Source of the DNA: Azohydromonas australica DSM 1124
Lineage (GTDB): Bacteria; Pseudomonadota; Gammaproteobacteria; Burkholderiales; Burkholderiaceae_C
DNA: 52,605 nt
Direction of reading: 5' to 3'
Assembly: GCF_000430725.1 (NCBI RefSeq)
Contig: NZ_KE387203.1
Location: 546,366-598,970 of the forward strand
The notes beneath the pieces are model-generated. The model was given only the letters and a program-made list of their open reading frames with translations, was not told where the DNA came from and did not search any database. Shown in pieces: positions 1 to 7,886 of the stretch. Positions within the stretch are counted from its first letter, which is position 1; each line of letters begins with the position of its first letter. Made by a program: the position numbers and the translations under genes.

Positions 1-926
1 ACGGTGGCGCCGGCGCGCACCAGCAGGTCGGCGCAGAAGCCCACGGCCGGGTTGGCGGTGACGCCGCTGAAGGCGTCGGAGCCGCCGCACTGCACGCCCA
101 CGACCAGCTCCGAGGCCGGCACCGTCTCGCGGTGGCGGGCGTTGAGCCGCTCCAGGTGCACTTCGGCGCGCGCCATGATGGTGACGATCATCGGCCCGAA
201 GCCGTCCTGCTCCTGCAGCGTCACCACGTCCAGCCCGGGCTCCTGCGGCTCCTGGCGCAGGTCCTTGATGGAGAAGGAGCCGGGCGGCAGCAGCCGCTCG
301 GGCTGCAGCTTCTCGCAGCCCAGGCTCACCACCATCACCTCGCCGCCGAAGTTCGGGTTCAGCGAGATGTGGCGCAGGGTGCGGATGGGAATCACCGCGT
401 CGGGCGCGTCGATGGCCACGCCGCAGCCATAGCCGTGCTCCAGGCCCACCACGTCGTCCACGTTGGGGTACTTGGGCAGCAGCTCCTCGCGGATGCGCTT
501 GACCGCGTGGTCCAGCACGCCGGCCACGCACTGCACCGTCGTCGTGATCGCCAGCAGGTTGCGCGTGCCCACCGAGCCGTCCGGGTTGCGGAAGCCCTCG
601 AAGGTGTAGCCCTCCAGCGGCGGCAGCTCCACCTGGCGCGTGGCCATGGGCAGGTCTTCGAGGCCGCGGGCCTCGGGCATCTGCAGCCGGCGCTCGTGCA
701 TCCAGCTGCCAGCGGGCAGGTCGTCGAGGGCGAAACCGATGGGCACGTCGTAGCGGCGCACGGCGTCGCCGGCCTTGAAGTCCACCAGCGCCACCTTGTG
801 GCCCTGGGGCACGTGCTCGCGCAGCACCAGGCCGCCGGGCAGCTCGGTGCCGGCGGGCAGGCCGCCGTCGTTGGCGACGATGGCGACGTTGTCGCGCTCG
901 TGCATCTTGATGGTCAGGGGTTCCAT
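1..926 (-). CDS. garD: Galactarate dehydratase, UxaA/GarD family (partial, 3' end outside window)
   Basis: Dehydrates galactarate (mucate) to 5-dehydro-4-deoxy-D-glucarate in the cytoplasm. About 308 N-terminal residues are visible, of the roughly 520 usual for the family; the rest lies left of base 1. The N-terminal SAF-like part (IKMHERDNVAIVAND, then EHVPQGHKVAL) and the start of the catalytic part (LEGYTFEGFRNPDGSVGTRN, LEHGYGCGVAI, LNPNFGGEVMV, SLGCEKLQPERL) closely follow what I remember of E. coli GarD. The ATG at 926 fits the family's N-terminus. No strong ribosome binding site precedes it, so it may be coupled to the receptor gene ending 50 bp upstream. It is the last visible gene of the aldarate operon and repeats the activity of the unrelated enzyme at 4087-5268. 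Confidence 0.93.
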   Translation of the reverse strand, partial: MEPLTIKMHERDNVAIVANDGGLPAGTELPGGLVLREHVPQGHKVALVDFKAGDAVRRYDVPIGFALDDLPAGSWMHERRLQMPEARGLEDLPMATRQVELPPLEGYTFEGFRNPDGSVGTRNLLAITTTVQCVAGVLDHAVKRIREELLPKYPNVDDVVGLEHGYGCGVAIDAPDAVIPIRTLRHISLNPNFGGEVMVVSLGCEKLQPERLLPPGSFSIKDLRQEPQEPGLDVVTLQEQDGFGPMIVTIMARAEVHLERLNARHRETVPASELVVGVQCGGSDAFSGVTANPAVGFCADLLVRAGAT

Positions 927-976
927 GGCTCGGGTCTTGGTCAGGGGTTCGGGTGGGCGTGAGGCACGGGGCGCCT

Positions 977-1939
977 TCAGTCGGCGGTGATCTTTCCGGT
1001 CTCGATCACCTTCTTCCAGCGCTGGAACTCGGCCGCCTGGAAAGCCGTGAACTGCTCAGGCGTGTTGCCCACGATCTCGAAGCCCAGCTCCTGCAGCCTG
1101 GGCTTCACGGCGGAGTCGTTCAGCCCGGCCACCAGCGTGTCGCGCAGCTTGGCCTTGACGTCCGCCGGCAGTCCCTTGGGCGCGGCAAAGGCCTGCCACG
1201 AGTACACCGTGACGTCCTTGAAGCCCAGCTCCGCCAGGGTCGGCACGTCGGGCAGCAGCGGCGAGCGCTTGTCGCTGGTGATGGCCAGGGGCCGGAGCTT
1301 GCCGGCCTTGTAGTTGGGCAGGCCGGTGTTGATGTTCATGAAGGTGGCATCGACCTGGCCGCCGATGAGGTCCTGGATGGCCGGGGCGCCGCCCTTGTAG
1401 GGCACGTGCGCGGCGCTGGTCTTGGTGGCTTGCCAGAACAGCTCGGCCGTGAGGTGGTCGCTGGTGCCGTTGCCTGCGGAGGCGAAGGTCATCTTCCCCG
1501 GGTTGGCCTTCAAGTAGGCGAGCACGTCGGCGAAGCTCTTGTGCGGCGAGGTGCCTGGCACGGTCAGCACGTTGGGCGCCTGCACCGCCACGGTGATGTA
1601 GTCGAAGTCCTTGAGCGCGTCGTAGGCGGTGTTCTTGATCAGGTGCGGCCCGATCACGAAGGGCCCCAACGAGGACACCAGCAGCGTGTAGCCGTCCGGC
1701 GCCGCGCGCTTGACCGCGGCGGCGCCCAGCGTGCCGCCCGCACCGGGCTTGTTCTCCACCACGAAGGTGCTGCCCAGCTTCTCCTGCAGCTTGGCGCCCA
1801 GCGTGCGGGCGATCATGTCGGTGGAGCCGCCCGCCGGGAACGGCACCACCAGGGTGACCGGCTTGGACGGCCAGGATTGGGCATGGGCACCGCTCGTCGC
1901 GGCGAGTCCGAAAGCCAGGGCAGCGAAAAGCTTGCGCAT
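977..1939 (-). CDS. Bug/TctC-family tripartite tricarboxylate transporter solute receptor
   Basis: A 320-residue periplasmic binding protein. The signal peptide is residues 1-20 (MRKLFAALAFGLAATSGAHA), followed by the family signature WPSKPVTLVVPFPAGGSTDMIAR and a long two-lobed Bug domain with the late motif HVPYKGGAPAIQDLIGGQVD. Bug proteins deliver organic acids to TctAB-type membrane components; none are encoded nearby, so this is an orphan receptor, as is common in Comamonadaceae. Its place between a 2-hydroxyacid dehydrogenase and galactarate dehydratase suggests an aldarate or related hydroxy-acid ligand, which is inference. It lies 77 bp after the dehydrogenase and 50 bp before garD, in the same operon. 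Confidence 0.92.
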   Translation of the reverse strand: MRKLFAALAFGLAATSGAHAQSWPSKPVTLVVPFPAGGSTDMIARTLGAKLQEKLGSTFVVENKPGAGGTLGAAAVKRAAPDGYTLLVSSLGPFVIGPHLIKNTAYDALKDFDYITVAVQAPNVLTVPGTSPHKSFADVLAYLKANPGKMTFASAGNGTSDHLTAELFWQATKTSAAHVPYKGGAPAIQDLIGGQVDATFMNINTGLPNYKAGKLRPLAITSDKRSPLLPDVPTLAELGFKDVTVYSWQAFAAPKGLPADVKAKLRDTLVAGLNDSAVKPRLQELGFEIVGNTPEQFTAFQAAEFQRWKKVIETGKITAD

Positions 1940-2016
1940 GGGTGTGTCTCCAGAGTTCTCGAATTGAATGGAAAGCGGCGTCGGGCGGACGCGCCGCTCC
2001 GTACGGACGGCAAGCG

Positions 2017-2994
2017 CTACAGCGTGGGCGGCTCTGCGCTGCAGACCGGCTGGCCCCGCTCGAAGAACGCGCGCAGGTTGTCCACCACCAGATCGGCCAT
2101 CGCCGCCCGCGTCTCGCGGGTGTTGCTGCCGACGTGGGGCAGCAGCACCACGTTGTCCAGCTGCAGCAGGCGCTCCGGCACCCGCGGCTCGTTCTGGTAG
2201 ACGTCGAGGCCGGCGCCGGCGATCCGGCCTTCGGCGAGCGCTTCGACCAGTGCGTCCTCATCCACCACGCTGCCGCGCGCGATGTTGACCAGGAAGCCCT
2301 CCGGCCCCAGCGCGTCCAGCACGGCGGCGTCCACGATGTGGCGCGTGGCCGCGCCGCCGGGGAGCGCCAGCACCAGGAAGTCGGCCCAGCGCGCCAGCGC
2401 GTGCAGCGAGGGCTCGTGCGCCTGCGGGAGGCGGCTCACTGGCTGGCGTGCGTGGTAGCGCACCTCCATGCGAAAGCCCTCGGCCCGCGCGGCGATCTGT
2501 TGCCCGATCCTGCCCATCCCGACGATGCCCATGCGGGCGCCGCTGACCTTGCGCATGGTCGCGAAGGGTCCGCCCGGCCAGCGCCCGGCGCGCACGTAGC
2601 GGTCGGCCGCGCTCAGGCCGCGGGCGGCGTCGATGACCAGGCCCATCGCCGTGTCCGCCACGCAGTCGTCGAGGACGTGCGGCGTGTAGCCGACCTGGAT
2701 GCCGCGCTCGCGGGCTGCCGCCAGGTCGATGCGGTCCAGGCCCACGCCGAAGCTGGAGATGACCTGCAGGCCTGGCAGCGCGGCCATCATGGCGGCGTCC
2801 ACGCCCACGGGCGCGGAGGTCACCAGGGCGCGGAAGGACGCTGCATCACCCTGCAGCCGCGCAGCGAGGTCACGCTCGCCCGCGAGGTCCGTCAGCTCGT
2901 AGTCCTGGGCCAGCCGGGCCAGCAGCGCCGGGGCGATGCGGCCGACGTTGAGCAGCCGGGGCCGCGACCCCGGCAGGGGTTTCGATGCGCTCAT
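2017..2994 (-). CDS. D-isomer-specific 2-hydroxyacid dehydrogenase (hydroxypyruvate/glyoxylate reductase type)
   Basis: An NAD(P)-dependent oxidoreductase of 325 residues from the ATG at 2994. The Rossmann fold carries GMGRIG at about 159-164. The catalytic triad is present: Arg240 in NIARGSVVDE, Glu269 in DVYQNEP and His287 in LLPHVGSNT. An alternative ATG at 3012 would overlap the stop of the upstream receptor gene (2996). The 2994 ATG follows that TGA by one base, so translational coupling is likely either way. In an aldarate operon it may reduce tartronate semialdehyde or hydroxypyruvate, or oxidise a hydroxy acid; the sequence does not fix the substrate. Confidence 0.9.
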   Translation of the reverse strand: MSASKPLPGSRPRLLNVGRIAPALLARLAQDYELTDLAGERDLAARLQGDAASFRALVTSAPVGVDAAMMAALPGLQVISSFGVGLDRIDLAAARERGIQVGYTPHVLDDCVADTAMGLVIDAARGLSAADRYVRAGRWPGGPFATMRKVSGARMGIVGMGRIGQQIAARAEGFRMEVRYHARQPVSRLPQAHEPSLHALARWADFLVLALPGGAATRHIVDAAVLDALGPEGFLVNIARGSVVDEDALVEALAEGRIAGAGLDVYQNEPRVPERLLQLDNVVLLPHVGSNTRETRAAMADLVVDNLRAFFERGQPVCSAEPPTL

Positions 2995-2995
2995 C

Positions 2996-4012
2996 TCAGT
3001 CGAAGCTCGCACCGGATTCCTTCACCACGCGCGCCCAGCGCTCCTTCTCCTTGCGGATGAAGGCGCCGAACTCGGCCGGCGATCCCGGGCGCAGCTCGGC
3101 ACCCATGGTCGCCAGCCGGGCCTGCACGTCCGGCGTCGCCAGGATCTTCGTCACCGCGGCGTGCAGCGTGTTCACCACGGCGGGCGGCGTACCCGCCGGC
3201 GCGGCGATGCCCTGGTACGACCCGGTCTCGAAGCCGGGCAGGCCCGCGGCCTCGGCCACGGTCGGCACGTCGGGCGCCGCCGCGAAGCGCTTGGCGCTGG
3301 AGACGGCCAGCGCCTTGAGCTTGCCGCCCTGCACCAGCGGCAAGGTGGCAACCATGCCGTTGAACAACACGTCCGCTTGGCCCGCCGCCACGTCGTTGAG
3401 CGCCTGCGCGCCGCCCTTGTAGGGGATGTAGGACCAGGCCACGCCACTGCGCAGCGCGAACTCGATGCCGGCAAGGTGATTGGCGCCGCCCGTGCCCGAG
3501 ATCGCGAAGTTGACGGTGTTGGGCTTGGCCTTGGCCAGCTTGATCAGCTCGGCGACGCTCTTCACCGGCAGCTGCGGGCTGACGGCCAGCAGGTGCGGCG
3601 AGTAGGCGACGAGGGTGACGGGGGCGAAGTCCTTCACCGGATCGAAGGGCAGCTGCTTGAACACGCTGGGCGCGATGGCCAGCGAGCCGATGTCGGTCAG
3701 CAGCAGCGTCAGCCCGTCGGCGGGTGCCTTGGCAACGAAGTCCGAGCCCAGGTTACCGGTGGCGCCGGCCTTGTTCTCGACCACCACGGTGGCCCCCAGC
3801 AGCTCGCCCAGCTTCGGCGCCAGCATCCGTGCCAGCACGTCGGAGGTGCCGCCCGCCGGGTTGGGCACGACGATCTTCACCGTCTTGCCGGCGAAATGGG
3901 CGCTTCCGGGCTCGGCCGCCAGGACGGCCCGGGGCAGCGCCGTGGCTGCCACCAAGGCGGCAGCGGCAGCGATGCCGAGCAGGCAGCGCCGGGGATGTGC
4001 GTGGTTGACCAT
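2996..4012 (-). CDS. Bug/TctC-family solute receptor (second copy)
   Basis: A 338-residue periplasmic binding protein. An Arg-containing signal peptide (about residues 1-32, ending AVLAAEP) precedes VKIVVPNPAGGTSDVLARM and the mid-domain motif YIPYKGGAQALNDVAAGQAD. The open frame extends far upstream without a stop, but the ATG at 4012 is preceded by AGGAGA seven bases away and begins the signal peptide, so it is taken as the start. It is clearly diverged from the receptor at 977-1939, so the two probably bind different acids. It lies 74 bp after the talarate/galactarate dehydratase gene in the same operon. No TctA or TctB partner is visible. Confidence 0.92.
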   Translation of the reverse strand: MVNHAHPRRCLLGIAAAAALVAATALPRAVLAAEPGSAHFAGKTVKIVVPNPAGGTSDVLARMLAPKLGELLGATVVVENKAGATGNLGSDFVAKAPADGLTLLLTDIGSLAIAPSVFKQLPFDPVKDFAPVTLVAYSPHLLAVSPQLPVKSVAELIKLAKAKPNTVNFAISGTGGANHLAGIEFALRSGVAWSYIPYKGGAQALNDVAAGQADVLFNGMVATLPLVQGGKLKALAVSSAKRFAAAPDVPTVAEAAGLPGFETGSYQGIAAPAGTPPAVVNTLHAAVTKILATPDVQARLATMGAELRPGSPAEFGAFIRKEKERWARVVKESGASFD

Positions 4013-4086
4013 CGAATGTCTCCTCGTGGTGGTGTCGTCGGGTGAAGGGGAAAGGCTCTGCGGCCGCCCGCTGCGGCGCCGGGTGG

Positions 4087-5268
4087 TCAGGCGCGCTGGC
4101 CGAATTCCGCGGTCTCGCGGGTCCAGGCCCGCGCCTGCTCGCTCAGGGACACGCCCAGGCCGGGCCGCGTGGGCACCAACATGCGGCCGTCCCTGATCTG
4201 CAGCCGCTCGTTGAACAGCGGCTCCAGCCAGTCGAAGTGCTCCACCCACGGCTCGGTCGGGTAGGCGGCGGCCAGGTGCACGTGCAGCTCCATCGCGAAG
4301 TGCGGGCCCAGCATCAGCCCGGCGTGCTCGGCCTGCGAGGCGATCTTCAGGAAGGGCGTGATGCCGCCCACGCGCGGGCCGTCGGGCATCAGGTAGTCGG
4401 CCGCGCGGTGACGGATGAGCTCGCCGTGCTCGGCGGCGCTGGTGAGCATCTCGCCGGTGGCGATGGGCGTGTCGAACTGCGCAGCCAGCGCGGCATGGCC
4501 TTCGTGGTCGTAGGCGTCCAGCGGCTCCTCGATCCAGACCAGGTTGAACTGCTCGAAGACGCGGCACATGCGCTGCGCGGTGGGGCGGTCCCACTGCTGG
4601 TTGGCATCCACCATCAGCGGCACGTCGTCGCCCAGGTGCTTGCGCACGGCCTCCACGCGCCGGATGTCCAGCGCCTTGTCGGGCTGGCCCACCTTGAGCT
4701 TGATGCCGCCGATGCCGCGCTCGACGGACGCGGCCGCGTTGACCAGCAGCTGCTCCAGCGGCGTGTGCAGGAAGCCGCCCGAGGTGTTGTAGCACTGCAC
4801 CGAATCGCGGTAGCTGCCCAGCAGCTTGGCCAACGACAGGCCGGCGCGCCTGGCCTTGAGGTCGTACAGCGCCACGTCGAAGGCGCCGATGGCCTGCGTG
4901 GACAGGCCACTGCGGCCCACCGAGGCGCCGGCCCAGCACAGCTTGTTCCACAGCTTGGCGATGTCGCTGGGGTCTTCGCCCAGCAGCGCCGGCGCGATCT
5001 CCTTGGCGTGCGCGAACTGCCCCGGGCCGCCGGCGCGCTTGGAGTAGCTGAAGCCCAGGCCCTCGTGCCCCGAGGCCGTGCGGACCTCGGCGAACAGCAT
5101 CGCGATCTCCGTCATCGGCTTCTGGCGCCCGGTGAGCACCTTGGCGTCGCTGATCGGCGTGGCCAGCGGCAGGTAGCACGAGGAAATGCGCACCCATTCG
5201 ATGCGGTCGGTGCTGGCGGAGAGGGGAGTCGTCATGGGCGGATCCGGGGAGGGAAGCGAAAGCGCCAT
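4087..5268 (-). CDS. L-talarate/galactarate dehydratase, enolase superfamily
   Basis: A 393-residue mandelate racemase/muconate lactonizing-type enzyme. Known homologues dehydrate L-talarate and galactarate to 5-keto-4-deoxy-glucarate. It resembles the Salmonella enzyme over its length (SDAKVLTGRQKP, GFSYSKRAGG, SVQCYNTSGGFLHTPL). Expected catalytic residues are present: Lys190/Lys192 in GIKLKVGQP, metal ligands Asp221 (MVDANQQWD), Glu247 (IEEPLDAY) and Glu273 (ATGEML), and the Asp296/His323 pair (PHFAMELH). The ATG at 5268 has AGGAA five bases upstream and gives MALS, as in the homologue, so it is preferred to an inner ATG at 5235. It is the first gene of the minus-strand operon, starting just 12 bp from a GntR-like operator. 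Confidence 0.94.
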   Translation of the reverse strand: MALSLPSPDPPMTTPLSASTDRIEWVRISSCYLPLATPISDAKVLTGRQKPMTEIAMLFAEVRTASGHEGLGFSYSKRAGGPGQFAHAKEIAPALLGEDPSDIAKLWNKLCWAGASVGRSGLSTQAIGAFDVALYDLKARRAGLSLAKLLGSYRDSVQCYNTSGGFLHTPLEQLLVNAAASVERGIGGIKLKVGQPDKALDIRRVEAVRKHLGDDVPLMVDANQQWDRPTAQRMCRVFEQFNLVWIEEPLDAYDHEGHAALAAQFDTPIATGEMLTSAAEHGELIRHRAADYLMPDGPRVGGITPFLKIASQAEHAGLMLGPHFAMELHVHLAAAYPTEPWVEHFDWLEPLFNERLQIRDGRMLVPTRPGLGVSLSEQARAWTRETAEFGQRA

Positions 5269-5280
5269 GTTCCTCAGAAC

Positions 5281-5296
5281 ATGACATCGTTGTCAT
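5281..5296. promoter_or_regulatory. GntR/LacI-type operator 1 (ATGACATCGTTGTCAT)
   Basis: A perfect inverted repeat, ATGACA-TCGT-TGTCAT, 12 bp upstream of the talarate/galactarate dehydratase start. Length and ends match the 16-bp operator type of E. coli GntR (ATGTTACCGGTAACAT). The divergent LacI-family gene is the obvious candidate to bind it. Binding is inferred. Confidence 0.75.
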
Positions 5297-5345
5297 TCAC
5301 GGCATTGCTTTGGCGATAAACGCTGAAGCGGTGCGCAGGTCGCGA

Positions 5346-5361
5346 ATGTTATCGTTGTCAT
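5346..5361. promoter_or_regulatory. GntR/LacI-type operator 2 (ATGTTATCGTTGTCAT)
   Basis: A second 16-bp site sharing ATCGTTGTCAT with operator 1. Its left half ATGTTA is that of the E. coli GntR operator. The centres are 65 bp apart, close to six helical turns. The site lies 29 bp before the regulator's ATG, so it can also mediate autoregulation. Confidence 0.75.
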
Positions 5362-5390
5362 TGCCTAGGTCAAGAGGCTTGCAGGCATTC

Positions 5391-6452
5391 ATGGACAATC
5401 CTGGGGATTCCACCGATCCACCTGCCCGACACCGCATGGCCGCCTCGCGTCCCGCCCGAAAGACCGTCACGCTCCACGATGTGGCCCGCGAGGCGGGCGT
5501 CTCGACCATCACCGCCTCGCGCGCGCTGAGCAACCCGGCCCTGGTGTCCAAGGACACCATCGAGCGCGTGCAGCAGGCGGTGCGGGCCACGGGCTACATC
5601 CCGAACCTGCTGGCCGGGGGGCTGAAGTCGCAGCGCAGCCACATGGTCGCGGCGCTGGTGCCGGCGCTGTCGGTGGCGCAGTTCCTGCCGACGATCCAGG
5701 CGCTGACCGACGTGCTGGACGCGGCGGGCTACCAGCTCATCCTGGGCCAGACCGGCTATGACCATGCGCGGGAGGACGCGCTGCTGGGCACGATGCTGAG
5801 CCGGCGCCCGGATGCGCTGGTCATGTCGGGCTTGGTGCACTCGGAGGCGTCGCGCGAGCGGCTGCGCCGCGCCGGCATTCCGGTGGTCGAGACCTGGGAC
5901 CTGACGGACCACCCGGTGGACATGGTGGTCGGCTTCTCGCACCTGAAGGTGGGCAGCGCCATCGCCGGCTATTTCCTCACCAAGGGCTGGCAGCGGCTGG
6001 GCATCGCCACCGGCGACGACGAGCGGGCCGCGCAGCGGCGCGAGGGTTTCGTCGCCACGCTGGGCCGCGAAGTGCCAGTGGCGGTCGCGCCGGCACCGAG
6101 CAGCCTGGAAAGCGGCCGGCGCGCGCTGGGCGAGCTGCTGGCGCAGGACCCGGCCCTGCAGGCCGTCTACTGCAGCTCCGACCAGATGGCGCAGGGCGTG
6201 CTGGTGGAGGCGCGCGCGCGCGGGCTGCGCGTGCCGCAGGACCTGGCGGTCTGCGGCTTCGGCAATGCCGCCTTCGCGGCGCACTACGACCCGTCGATGA
6301 CCACGGTGCACGTGGACGGCCCGGCCATCGGCCGCATGGCTGCCGAGCTGCTGCTCGCGCGCTGCCGCGACGAGGCCGTGGCGCAGCGCGTGGTGGACCT
6401 GGGCTTTCGCATCATCGAGCGCGAATCCACGGGCGGCAGCGGCCGCGGCTGA
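5391..6452 (+). CDS. LacI-family transcriptional regulator (GntR-like) of the aldarate operon
   Basis: A 353-residue regulator from the ATG at 5391. The LacI helix-turn-helix spans about residues 25-50 (TLHDVAREAGVSTITASRAL), followed by the hinge helix (IPNLLAGGLKSQRS) and a periplasmic-binding-protein-like effector domain to the C-terminus (MVAALVPALSVAQFLP through SMTTVHVDGPAIGRMAAELL). The overall pattern fits the GntR/gluconate-repressor branch. It is divergent from the dehydratase operon, with both operators in the shared region, so it is probably a local repressor relieved by an aldarate or its catabolite. A longer in-frame start at 5310 would run through both operators and is rejected; an ATG at 5436 is possible. 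Confidence 0.9.
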   Translation: MDNPGDSTDPPARHRMAASRPARKTVTLHDVAREAGVSTITASRALSNPALVSKDTIERVQQAVRATGYIPNLLAGGLKSQRSHMVAALVPALSVAQFLPTIQALTDVLDAAGYQLILGQTGYDHAREDALLGTMLSRRPDALVMSGLVHSEASRERLRRAGIPVVETWDLTDHPVDMVVGFSHLKVGSAIAGYFLTKGWQRLGIATGDDERAAQRREGFVATLGREVPVAVAPAPSSLESGRRALGELLAQDPALQAVYCSSDQMAQGVLVEARARGLRVPQDLAVCGFGNAAFAAHYDPSMTTVHVDGPAIGRMAAELLLARCRDEAVAQRVVDLGFRIIERESTGGSGRG

Positions 6453-6479
6453 GCCGGCCCCGGCGCCGCGTGGCCGGGC

Positions 6480-7754
6480 TCAGGCCATCGCCATCAGGCG
6501 CCGGCCCGCGGGCGCGAAGGCCGCGCGGCTGGCCTGGTGCAGCACCTTGAACTGCTTGCGCGACGGCTGCACGGCGACCTGGTCCGCGCGCAGCGCGGCG
6601 CGCACGCGCAGGCCCAGCCGGGCCGTATCGCGCAGCCGCGGCTCCAGCAGGCCTTCGCCCTGCGCGTTGACCAGCGCGGCGGCCAGCGGCTGGTCGGCGC
6701 GCGCACCGCGGCTGAGCACGATGCCCACCTCGTCGCTGTCGAGCAGCACGAAGCTGCCCGGCGGGTACAGGCCCAGCACCTTGAGCAGGACCGCGCCCAG
6801 GCGGTCCGGCCGGCCGTCGGGACCCAGGCACACCTGCTTGGCGGCCTGCAGGGGCGACAGCGCCACGCGGTCGGCACGGCAGCTGAGCTTGGCGCAGTAC
6901 ACGTCCACCCGGCGCAGCAGCCGGGCCATGCGCTGCCCCGGGCGCAGCGCGGCTTCCGGCAGCGACTCCAGGCTCGCGTCCTGGTGCAGCCGCACCGCCT
7001 CCAGCCACACCGGGTCGCTCACGCCACTGGCCTGCAGCAGCGCCGCCGCGTCGTCGCCATGGCGCGCGATGCGCGCGCGCAGCGTCCGGTCCAGCGGGCC
7101 CACGTGCGTGCGCGCCAGGCGGTCCTGCAGCCGGTGCACCGTCACGTTCATGGTCAGCGCCGCCAGCTCCAGCGCCTGGACCTGCCCGGCGTCCCAGCCC
7201 AGCTCGCGCGCCATCGCGCCGGCGGCCAGCATGCAGCGCAGCGCCTGGTGGCTGCTGTACTGCTCGGCATGGCGTGCGCGGCTGTGGAAGAAGTGGAACA
7301 GCGCCTCGTCCAGGCGCGAGCGGCCCAGGGCGCTGGCGCGCGCATGCAGCTGCAGCACGCGGTGCAGCCAGGGCTGCCCGGGAGCCGCATCGCGCAGCGC
7401 CATGTCCAGTTGAGACTGCAACTGCTCCCACACGTCCGCGTCGGTCTCTCCCGTCACGGCAGCATCGTTGCCGGCCGGGTGCCGCGAGGCCATGGGTTGC
7501 GCGCGCGCGATGAGCGCCAGCGGCGCGTTGCGCCGCACCAGCGCGTCCACCGTCTGCGCTAGGCTGCGGCGCCAGGCCTCGACGCTGCGTGCCTCGCCAT
7601 AGACCTCCCCGAAGGCCAGCAGCTTGGCGCGCACCGCCTGCTCGTCCAGCGCCTTGAACGCGGGCAGCAGCAGCTTGCCGTCGCGGTCAACGATGTCGAA
7701 GGGCAAGCGGGATTGCGAAAAAAGATGCTCGCGGGAGAGAGTCAGTAATTGCAC
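6480..7754 (-). CDS. Degenerate HD-GYP-like domain protein
   Basis: A 424-residue protein whose overall layout resembles the Comamonadaceae proteins with an HD-GYP-like fold: an N-terminal PilZ-like or linker segment, then a helical HD region around residues 120-300. The catalytic motifs are missing. The place of HDIG reads LAALTMNVT, and the distal HH region reads VWLEAVRLHQDA with no GYP. It is therefore probably not a c-di-GMP phosphodiesterase but a binding or scaffold protein. It is convergent with the LacI-family gene and has no obvious operon partner. The family assignment is by pattern only and moderately uncertain. Confidence 0.6.
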   Translation of the reverse strand: MQLLTLSREHLFSQSRLPFDIVDRDGKLLLPAFKALDEQAVRAKLLAFGEVYGEARSVEAWRRSLAQTVDALVRRNAPLALIARAQPMASRHPAGNDAAVTGETDADVWEQLQSQLDMALRDAAPGQPWLHRVLQLHARASALGRSRLDEALFHFFHSRARHAEQYSSHQALRCMLAAGAMARELGWDAGQVQALELAALTMNVTVHRLQDRLARTHVGPLDRTLRARIARHGDDAAALLQASGVSDPVWLEAVRLHQDASLESLPEAALRPGQRMARLLRRVDVYCAKLSCRADRVALSPLQAAKQVCLGPDGRPDRLGAVLLKVLGLYPPGSFVLLDSDEVGIVLSRGARADQPLAAALVNAQGEGLLEPRLRDTARLGLRVRAALRADQVAVQPSRKQFKVLHQASRAAFAPAGRRLMAMA

Positions 7755-7886
7755 AGCCGTGAACCTTGCACTGCATCAACGAATGTCGCGCAGCTTAGGT
7801 TTCTTGGCATTGGCGAGGGTGGCATGAGTGTGAAGGCGTGCCCGGTGCCTTGCGATGCGCCTTGGCGGCACGGAAGGCCAGGCGCT

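Noticed and set aside
2996..5296. Single 766-codon frame covering the dehydratase and the second Bug receptor
   Set aside because: Only its last 338 codons are protein-like (signal peptide and Bug domain). The upstream part is out of frame with the dehydratase.
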